Assembly (NCBI GenBank): GCA_934589665.1
Contig: CAKTOJ010000064.1
Location: 1 to 9,496 of the forward strand
Length of the DNA stretch: 9,496 nt
Origin: an uncultured Oscillospiraceae bacterium
Lineage (GTDB): Bacteria; Bacillota; Clostridia; Oscillospirales; Oscillospiraceae
Direction: 5' to 3'
Made by a program: the position numbers and the translations under genes. Within the stretch, counting starts at the first letter, position 1; each line of letters starts with the position of its first letter. The notes under the pieces are model-generated. The model ran no database searches and had not been told where the DNA came from. It saw only the letters and a program-made list of their open reading frames with translations. This document shows positions 4,601 to 9,496 of the stretch, piece by piece.

Positions 4601-6068
4601 AAATCTCCGGTGCGCGGAAGTAGCGGTAATTCATCTTCAGAATATTGTGCAGGAAAGGAATGAACAATACGGCGTCCGCAGCCATCCATGCAAAGGGATC
4701 GGCGAAGCAGAGCGCATAGAACGCGGCGCTTGGGGCGGCGGCGCTGACTGTGCCGCCGGCGACCACCGCCGGCAGAAACAGGCAGACAACCACGCGCGCG
4801 AAGAGCTCGGCGGCTCCTGCGCCGAGCACAAACTGGGGCTTACCGATGCCCTGCACGCAGTTGCGCACGACGAAAATGAAGCCGAGGAAAAGGTAGAGCG
4901 CCAGATCGACGTAGAGGTAGGTGTTGCCGTAGCGCACGGTTTCTGCCGTCACCTTGTCGGCACTCAGAAAGATATAAAGATAGCTTCCGCCGCGCGAGAG
5001 CAGCAGTCCGATGGCGATGGAGGCAAGGCACATGCTCCACACGATGGCAAGCGACTGGAGTGTGCCCTTTTTGATGCGCTCGAAGCGGCCTGCGCCGAGG
5101 TTCTGCGCGGTGAAGCTGGTCATGGCCGCGCCGAGGCCGTTGAGCGGCGTCATCAGGAGGTTATTGAGCTTGTTGGCCGCGCCAAAGCCGTTTTGTGCGG
5201 CGTTGGAGATCATCGCTCCATCGAGCATATCGAACTGCACAACCACGCTCTGCATCACGATGATGCCCACGGAGAGAACAGAGAACTGCAGGCCCAGCGG
5301 CACGCCCTGAACAAGATGGCGCAGCACGTCGCGGCGGGTGATCGCCCAATCCTCGCGGTGCAGGCGAAGCTGGGGATATTTGACGAAGGCGTAAATGAAG
5401 CAGCCGATCGTGCTGATGAGCTGTGCAGAGACAGTGGCGACGGCCGCGCCGGCCACGCCCCAGTGGAAGGAGAGAATGAAGAGCAAATCCAGTCCCACAT
5501 TGAGCACGGTGGAAAAGAGCAGAAAGGCCAGCGGCGTAGCCGAATCGCCCATGCTGCGCAGGAATGAGCAGATAAAGTTATAGAAAAGCTGCGCGCCGAT
5601 GCCGGCGAAAATGATCGCGCAGTAGGTGTAGGCGGCGTGGTAGACCTCGGGGCTGGCAGGAGTGACGTTGATCCACGCGAGCATGGGCTTGAGCAGTGCC
5701 AGTGCAAGCGCTGTGAGCAGCGCCGTCAGCGCGGCGGAGAGCGCAAGCTGCGTCGTCATGGAGCGGCGCACGCCGGCATCGTCCCGTGCGCCGACATAGC
5801 ACGAGGTCACGGTGCAGAAGCCTGCGCTTGCGCCGAAGGCGAACTGCAGAAAGATAAACACGAGTGAGGTCGTGTCGTTCACGCCTGCGACCTCGTTGGC
5901 CGTCAGTGTCTGGCCGACGATGGCTGCGTCGCTGATGGTGTAGACCTGCTGGAGCAGGTAGGAGACGATGATGGGGAGCGCAAAGACGAGGATCGTTCGC
6001 CAGCAGGGACCGTCGGTCAGGTCGACAGGGCGGAAGAATGCGCGCAGAGAAAATTTGTTATGTTCCAT
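4599..6068 (-). CDS. MATE-family multidrug/organic cation efflux transporter
   Basis: This is a 489-residue polytopic membrane protein predicted to export drugs or metabolites by Na+ or H+ antiport. It shows the two-fold MATE layout of about 12 helices. The first-half signature is LPIIVSYLLQQVYTISDAAIVG near residues 30-51, followed by FGASAGFCTVTSCYVGA. The mid region contains FICSFLRSMGDSATPL and LNVGLDLLFIL. The second half contains AAQNGFGAANKLNNLLM and SFTAQNLGAGRFERIKKG, then FVVRNCVQGIGKPQ. The open frame extends to 6173, but the ATG at 6068 is chosen because it follows AAAAGG at a 9-nt spacing and begins the conserved MATE N-terminus; the upstream extension would overlap the promoter. 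It is transcribed alone and divergently from the SLH gene. The substrate cannot be inferred. Confidence 0.93.
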   Translation of the reverse strand: MEHNKFSLRAFFRPVDLTDGPCWRTILVFALPIIVSYLLQQVYTISDAAIVGQTLTANEVAGVNDTTSLVFIFLQFAFGASAGFCTVTSCYVGARDDAGVRRSMTTQLALSAALTALLTALALALLKPMLAWINVTPASPEVYHAAYTYCAIIFAGIGAQLFYNFICSFLRSMGDSATPLAFLLFSTVLNVGLDLLFILSFHWGVAGAAVATVSAQLISTIGCFIYAFVKYPQLRLHREDWAITRRDVLRHLVQGVPLGLQFSVLSVGIIVMQSVVVQFDMLDGAMISNAAQNGFGAANKLNNLLMTPLNGLGAAMTSFTAQNLGAGRFERIKKGTLQSLAIVWSMCLASIAIGLLLSRGGSYLYIFLSADKVTAETVRYGNTYLYVDLALYLFLGFIFVVRNCVQGIGKPQFVLGAGAAELFARVVVCLFLPAVVAGGTVSAAAPSAAFYALCFADPFAWMAADAVLFIPFLHNILKMNYRYFRAPEI

Positions 6069-6131
6069 ATTCAGCTGCCTTTTCTGCATGAAATAAGATA
6101 AATTCAGACTTTTTTCCAACTCGAAAATAAG

Positions 6132-6160
6132 ATTATAGAGGGCCAACGGAAGAAAGTCAA
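6132..6160 (-). promoter_or_regulatory. Promoter of the MATE gene
   Basis: On the minus strand TTGACT (6160-6155) and a consensus TATAAT (6137-6132) are separated by exactly 17 bp. The predicted start is near 6125, with a leader of about 57 nt. No terminator or operator repeat is obvious in the leader. Confidence 0.85.
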
Positions 6161-6218
6161 GCGCGCTTTGCACAAATTTTGGCGTAAAAATATCGACGGG
6201 ATGAATATTATGTCTACC

Positions 6219-6247
6219 TTGTCAAACCGGGGTACATCGTGTAGAAT
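6219..6247 (+). promoter_or_regulatory. Promoter of the SLH/GH18 gene
   Basis: TTGTCA (6219-6224) and TAGAAT (6242-6247) are separated by 17 bp, with a predicted start near 6254 and a leader of about 32 nt. This looks like vegetative sigma-A control and not a sporulation sigma factor. It is back-to-back with the MATE promoter, about 60 bp away. Confidence 0.75.
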
Positions 6248-6285
6248 GGTGTCGGATAAAATTCTGACCACGGAGGTCCAAAGAA

Positions 6286-7920
6286 ATGAAAAAAATGCTG
6301 CTGCCGCTGCTTGCGGCACTCACGGCCCTGCTTATGAGCACGGCTGCCGCCGCTGCGTACACAGATGTGCCGGAAAATTCGTGGGCGCGCGAGAGTGTGG
6401 AAAAGGCACAGGAGTATGGGTTGATGGAGGGGATCGGCGGCGGTGCGTTCGGCTACGGTGAGAGAATCTCGCGTGAGCAGTTCGTCACGGTGCTTGTGCG
6501 CATGTTCGGCTGGGAGGAGACGGACGGCGAGGATGCCGCCATTGACATTGCCGATTCCTGGGCGCGCGGCTATATCAATACCGCGGCGGCCAACGGCGTG
6601 TTCGACGCGGGCGGAAAGTTCCGGCCGCAGGAGGATATCACACGCCGTGAGATGGCGGTCATGCTGGTGCGGGCGCTCGGCCTCGGCGAGCTGGCCAAGG
6701 CCGACGCGAGCGCGGAGCTGCCGTTCACCGACGTCACAGAGCAGCGAGGCTATATCGCCATTGCCTACGAGATCGGTATGACCACCGGCACGACCGACAC
6801 GACCTTCGAGCCGGCCGGCACGGCCACGCGCGAGCAGGCGGCAGCCATGCTGGTGCGCGTTTATGAGAAATATAACGCGCCGACGACGTGGAAGCATGCA
6901 TTTTACGCACTATCGTCTTATTCTCAGCTTGAGGAGGCCAAGCGCTTTGACGAGGTCAGCCTCGGCTGGAGCCATGTGACCTACAGTGCGGAGGAGGGGG
7001 CGAAGCTCTCAACGGAAAAGGACGGCAGCAGCTCATTTTACATGCCGGCGGCCTATGCCGACGTGATCCCGCCGCTGCGCGAGGCGGGCGTAGAGCTGAA
7101 GCTGTGCGTGTTTATGTCCGGCTCGTCCCTGCGTGCCATGCTTGCCGACGGAGCGGCGCGCACAAGCACGGTGGAGCAGATCATGGCGGAGCTCGACCGG
7201 GTTTACCCCGATCTCGGATACGCGCCCTACAGCGGCGTGACCATCGACTTTGAGGGCCTGCGCGCATCGGACAGGGAGAACTTCAACGCATTTTTGACGG
7301 AGCTGTCCGAGGCTGTCCGCGCCAAGGGGCAGACGCTCTACGCCGCGGTGATGCCGGCGGTGTTTAACGCGGCCTATTTCGACGGCTATGACTTTGCCGC
7401 GCTCGGCAGACTCTGCGACCGTGTGATCCTCATGGCGCACGATTACGCCTCCACCGACCTCACCGGCTTCCTCAATTCGCGCTATTACCGCAATCATGCC
7501 TGCGCGCCGCTCTATAAGGTCTACTATGCTGTGCGTGCAGCGGTGGAGCAGATGGACGATCCGGCGAAGCTTGCGCTGGCTGTAAGCATGGATGCGATGG
7601 CATGGCAGACGGATGAGGACGGCCTGCTTACCGTCGTCAAGCCCACGCGTCCGCTCTACACGACTGTGACAAAGCGGCTGCGTCAGGCAGACACCGTGAT
7701 GGGCTGGTCGGATACGACGCGCTCGCCGTGGTGCACGTATGTGACCGAGAGCGGGCAGCATATCTTCCTCTGGTATGAGGATGCACGCAGCATTTCCCAG
7801 AAGCTCTCGTGTGCGAAGCTGCTCGGCGCAACCTCGGTCTCCGTCTGGCGGCTGGGGATGATCCCGACCTGCACGGATGAGGGGCTGCATTACGATGTGA
7901 TGAGCGTGCTGATGAAGTAA
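6286..7920 (+). CDS. Secreted SLH-domain protein with a GH18-type glycosidase domain
   Basis: This 544-residue exported protein is predicted to bind and possibly cleave cell-wall polymer. Residues 1-24 are a signal peptide (KKM, hydrophobic core, AAAAA before YTDV). Three SLH repeats follow at about 25-75, 86-132 and 146-194, each with the FxDV/ADxW start and an ITRxEMAVMLVRALG-type end; they anchor proteins to secondary wall polymer. Residues about 203-544 resemble GH18 domains of the spore-cortex/YaaH type. The beta-4 motif reads GVTIDFE at 317-323, with Asp321 and Glu323, the catalytic acid, present. LMAHDY at 382-387 matches the beta-6 motif and Trp521 the beta-8 position. The first two Asp of DxxDxDxE are replaced by Ser316 and Thr319. 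GGAGG 9 nt upstream fixes the start. Activity on peptidoglycan or chitin-like glycans is inferred. Confidence 0.88.
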   Translation: MKKMLLPLLAALTALLMSTAAAAAYTDVPENSWARESVEKAQEYGLMEGIGGGAFGYGERISREQFVTVLVRMFGWEETDGEDAAIDIADSWARGYINTAAANGVFDAGGKFRPQEDITRREMAVMLVRALGLGELAKADASAELPFTDVTEQRGYIAIAYEIGMTTGTTDTTFEPAGTATREQAAAMLVRVYEKYNAPTTWKHAFYALSSYSQLEEAKRFDEVSLGWSHVTYSAEEGAKLSTEKDGSSSFYMPAAYADVIPPLREAGVELKLCVFMSGSSLRAMLADGAARTSTVEQIMAELDRVYPDLGYAPYSGVTIDFEGLRASDRENFNAFLTELSEAVRAKGQTLYAAVMPAVFNAAYFDGYDFAALGRLCDRVILMAHDYASTDLTGFLNSRYYRNHACAPLYKVYYAVRAAVEQMDDPAKLALAVSMDAMAWQTDEDGLLTVVKPTRPLYTTVTKRLRQADTVMGWSDTTRSPWCTYVTESGQHIFLWYEDARSISQKLSCAKLLGATSVSVWRLGMIPTCTDEGLHYDVMSVLMK

Positions 7921-7928
7921 AAAACGAC

Positions 7929-7973
7929 AAAAAGGAAGCGGAGAGACGATTTGTCTCTCCGCTTCCTTTTTTT
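7929..7973. terminator. Bidirectional intrinsic terminator between convergent genes
   Basis: A perfect stem pairs 7929-7947 with 7953-7971 around a five-base loop (GATTT). The outer five pairs are A-T, so T-runs follow in both directions. It serves the SLH/GH18 gene on the plus strand and the LysR gene on the minus strand. The arm AAAAAGGAAGCGG is identical to that of the terminator at 4557-4600. Confidence 0.93.
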
Positions 7974-7989
7974 CCTGAATGAAGCAGGG

Positions 7990-8892
7990 TCACTGGTCCG
8001 CGGGATCGACGGCGATGGCGGGGCTGACCTCTCTGGCCCATTCGATCGCGTGCTCGCAGAACATTTTGGTGATGGTGGAGGATTCCGCTGTGTGGCTCAC
8101 GGCGATGCCGATATCGCGGTAGTAGGGCTGGTCGAGCGGTTTTTTGACGATGCCGTGACGGTTTGGGTGCAGGATCAGATTGTGCACCACACTGATGCCA
8201 AGACCGCATTCGACCATGGCAAGAATGGCGAAGTCGCTGCTGACCTCGAACTTGATGCGCGGCGACTGCTTGAGATGGTCGAGGAAGAGGTTGATCTCGT
8301 AGTCCTGTTCTTCCTTGAGGCTGATGAAGTCCTCGTCGGACAGGCGGCTGACCGGAAAACAGTCCGCGTCGCGCAGCGGGTGGTTCGGCGGCAGGATGAC
8401 CGTCAGCGAATCGCGCAGGAGGAAGGTTGTGTCGAAGTCGTTTGCGGTCGGCATGGCGAGAAAGCCGCAGTCGATCTGTCCGCGGCGCAGCCAGGTGGCG
8501 ATCTCGTTATATTCGCCGTTGAGGATCTGAAAGCGGATGTTCGGATATTTTTCATGGAAGGATTTGATCATCAGCGGCATCCAGCCCGTCGCCATGCTGG
8601 TGAACGCGCCCACGCGGATCAGGCCGCTCTGCAGTCCGTGCAGCTCGCCGACGGCAAAGTTCAGATCCTCCTGCCCCTTGACGATGGACTGGATAATCGG
8701 CAGAAGCTGCGATCCCTCCGAACTGATCTCGATGCCCGAGCGGTTGCGCGTGAGCAGCGGCACGTTCCACGCTTCCTCCAGGTCCGCGATCATGCGGCTC
8801 ACGGCCGACTGCGTGTAGCCCAGCGCGGCGGCTGCCTGCGTGATGCTGCCCGTCTCAATGGTTTTGAGGTAGGCAAGGTACTTGTGGATCAT
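7990..8892 (-). CDS. LysR-family transcriptional regulator, probable regulator of divergent argC
   Basis: This 300-residue protein has the usual LysR length and layout. A winged helix-turn-helix occupies residues 1-60; the HTH GSITQAAAALGYTQSAVSRM covers about 15-34, followed by LEE and VPLLTRNRSGIEIS of the wing. A linker helix of about 60-87 leads to a periplasmic-binding-like effector domain beginning near GLIRVGAFTS (about 90). That domain includes FQILNGEYNEIATWLRRGQIDCGFL and VECGLGISVVHNLI. The ATG at 8892 follows AAGGAG and begins at the conserved HTH domain. The gene diverges from argC across about 220 bp that contain a perfect LysR-type box beside its own -35, so it probably represses itself and controls argC. 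The effector (arginine, an intermediate or another signal) is unknown. I do not assign it to a named subgroup such as ArgP. Confidence 0.92.
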   Translation of the reverse strand: MIHKYLAYLKTIETGSITQAAAALGYTQSAVSRMIADLEEAWNVPLLTRNRSGIEISSEGSQLLPIIQSIVKGQEDLNFAVGELHGLQSGLIRVGAFTSMATGWMPLMIKSFHEKYPNIRFQILNGEYNEIATWLRRGQIDCGFLAMPTANDFDTTFLLRDSLTVILPPNHPLRDADCFPVSRLSDEDFISLKEEQDYEINLFLDHLKQSPRIKFEVSSDFAILAMVECGLGISVVHNLILHPNRHGIVKKPLDQPYYRDIGIAVSHTAESSTITKMFCEHAIEWAREVSPAIAVDPADQ

Positions 8893-8922
8893 GGGCCCTC
8901 ATCTCCTTCTCTCTTATAACCG

Positions 8923-8950
8923 ATTATAGCAAAAGTGAATCATCTGTCAA
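8923..8950 (-). promoter_or_regulatory. Promoter of the LysR gene
   Basis: On the minus strand a consensus TTGACA (8950-8945) and a consensus TATAAT (8928-8923) lie 16 bp apart with an extended -10 TGC. This would be a very strong promoter if unrepressed, which fits negative autoregulation from the operator that directly abuts the -35 box. Confidence 0.87.
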
Positions 8951-8969
8951 GCATTCCGTTTTGGAATGC
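8951..8969. promoter_or_regulatory. LysR-type operator (recognition site)
   Basis: GCATTCCGTTTTGGAATGC is a perfect 7-bp inverted repeat with a 5-bp centre and contains the T-N11-A signature of LysR-type boxes. Its centre (about 8960) is near -65 of the predicted argC start, the standard recognition-site position, and it directly abuts the -35 box of the LysR gene, allowing autorepression. Confidence 0.85.
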
Positions 8970-8989
8970 AAAACAGAAGAATGATTTTC

Positions 8990-9018
8990 TTGTGCATTCC
9001 GCAATAAAACTATATACT
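8990..9018 (+). promoter_or_regulatory. argC promoter with overlapping regulator half-site
   Basis: TTGTGC (8990-8995) and TATACT (9013-9018) are 17 bp apart, with a predicted start near 9025. The -35 box is a poor match, as expected for an activated promoter. GCATTCCG at 8994-9001 repeats the left arm of the operator at 8951-8958 and overlaps the -35 box, the usual place of a LysR activation site. Confidence 0.7.
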
Positions 9019-9050
9019 GAGCATGCAGATAATTAAACACTATCGTGAGG

Positions 9051-9098
9051 CGGCTTGCAAGTCAATGAAAGCGATTTTGCAAAACGCCGGAATTTTTT
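9051..9098 (+). terminator. Possible attenuator hairpin in the argC leader
   Basis: CGGCTTGCAA (9051-9060) can pair with TTGCAA plus GCCG (9077-9082, 9086-9089), giving 10 bp with a three-base bulge and a 16-base loop. It is followed by GAATTTTTT. The U-run lies just before the AAGGAGG ribosome binding site (9099-9105). The bulge and large loop make the hairpin weaker than the other terminators here, so function is uncertain. Confidence 0.4.
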
Positions 9099-9113
9099 AA
9101 GGAGGCTATCACC

Positions 9114-9496
9114 ATGATCCATTACTCCTGCATCGGCGCGACCGGCTATGTTTGCGGCGAGGTGCTGCGCATGATGGTCAACCACCCCGACGGCGAGCTT
9201 GTCAACGTTCTCGACACCTATGGCGTCGGCGACGCGATCTCCACCCACCACCCCGCGCTGCGCGGCTTTTATGACCAGACCATCATCGACCTGACCGAGG
9301 AGAATGTGCGCGAGACGGCGAAAAAGAGCGACGTGGTCATGATCCAGGTCCCCTCCGGCGACGTGGCCAGGTGGGCTGAGATCGTTCTGGCCGAGGGCTC
9401 CCGCATTATCGACATCGGTGCGGACATCCGCTTCCGCGACGTGAAGGTCTGGGAGAAGTGGTACGGCGACAAGCACACCAATCCCCAGATGACCCA
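9114..9496 (+). CDS. argC: N-acetyl-gamma-glutamyl-phosphate reductase, N-terminal part
   Basis: ArgC catalyses the NADPH-dependent reduction of N-acetylglutamyl phosphate to the semialdehyde, the third step of arginine biosynthesis, in the cytoplasm. The window ends after about 127 residues, so only the nucleotide-binding domain is visible and the catalytic cysteine lies outside. The glycine-rich motif is IGATGYVCGEVLRMM (7-21), followed by HPDGELVNV. Further ArgC-like elements are VVMIQVPSGD, IIDIGADIRFRD and WEKWYGDKHTNPQM, which correspond to the family's D-ADFRL-D and YE-WYG-H-P patterns. AAGGAGG at 9099-9105 lies 8 nt before the ATG. Codons are biased to C at the third position more than in neighbouring genes, suggesting high expression. 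Other arg genes probably follow beyond the edge. Confidence 0.9.
   Translation, partial: MIHYSCIGATGYVCGEVLRMMVNHPDGELVNVLDTYGVGDAISTHHPALRGFYDQTIIDLTEENVRETAKKSDVVMIQVPSGDVARWAEIVLAEGSRIIDIGADIRFRDVKVWEKWYGDKHTNPQMT

Noticed and set aside
4482..5567. Long plus-strand open frame of 361 codons
   Set aside because: It lies antisense to the clearly recognisable MATE gene and crosses the terminator. Its composition (rich in E, H, A, G) is a shadow of the opposite strand.
7033..7890. Minus-strand open frame of 285 codons
   Set aside because: It is antisense to the SLH/GH18 gene, which has signal peptide, SLH repeats and GH18 motifs in frame. It is a GC-rich shadow.
7951..8919. Plus-strand open frame of 322 codons
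   Set aside because: It is antisense to the LysR gene, starts in the terminator, and has no ribosome binding site or motif.
1..9496. CRISPR array, transposon ends or phage genes
   Set aside because: No regularly spaced repeats, transposase, integrase or structural phage genes are visible on either strand.

Overview
The window looks like chromosomal DNA from a high-G+C, Gram-positive anaerobe of the Clostridia (Oscillospiraceae-like). This rests on: a TM1266-type [FeFe]-hydrogenase-associated regulator; SLH-domain and GH18 cell-wall protein architecture; strong AGGAGG-type ribosome binding sites; and short intergenic regions with sigma-A-like promoters and U-tailed terminators. The genus assignment is inference.

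Layout. Positions 1-1000 form a distinctly AT-rich segment holding one minus-strand gene of unknown function (two predicted membrane helices, about 267-926). It abuts a minus-strand tRNA-Pro(GGG) gene (1025-1101) that has its own promoter (1132-1160) and terminator (994-1023). From 1214 the composition becomes GC-rich. A plus-strand promoter (1214-1242) drives a structured leader with a clear intrinsic terminator just ahead of the first gene and a 12-bp alternative pairing that would dismantle it, so it reads as a transcription attenuator or unassigned riboswitch. The operon behind it encodes a TM1266-family small regulator (1430-1702), a lipoprotein substrate-binding protein (1699-2730), a TauC/SsuC-type permease (2793-3557) and an unusually short ATPase (3554-4126). 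Together these form an NMT1/taurine-type ABC importer whose substrate cannot be read from sequence.

A separate promoter (4148-4176) serves a small membrane protein with an extracytoplasmic leucine-zipper-like coiled coil (4211-4558). It converges on a minus-strand MATE-family exporter (4599-6068) across a bidirectional terminator. Divergent from the MATE gene is a secreted protein with three SLH repeats and a GH18-type domain (6286-7920), predicted to act in the cell wall. It converges on a minus-strand LysR-family regulator (7990-8892) across a second bidirectional terminator whose outer stem arms are identical to those of the first.

The LysR gene is divergent from argC (9114 to the window end, truncated). 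The shared intergenic region carries a perfect LysR-type operator (GCATTCC-N5-GGAATGC) at about -65 of the argC promoter and a repeat half-site overlapping the argC -35 box. This is the classical layout for LysR-type control of the divergent target, so arginine biosynthesis is probably under this regulator.

The best candidates for something undescribed are the attenuator ahead of the TM1266/ABC operon, the pairing of that regulator with an ABC importer, the LysR-argC circuit, and the small zipper membrane protein. No CRISPR array, transposase, phage gene or recognisable defence system is visible.
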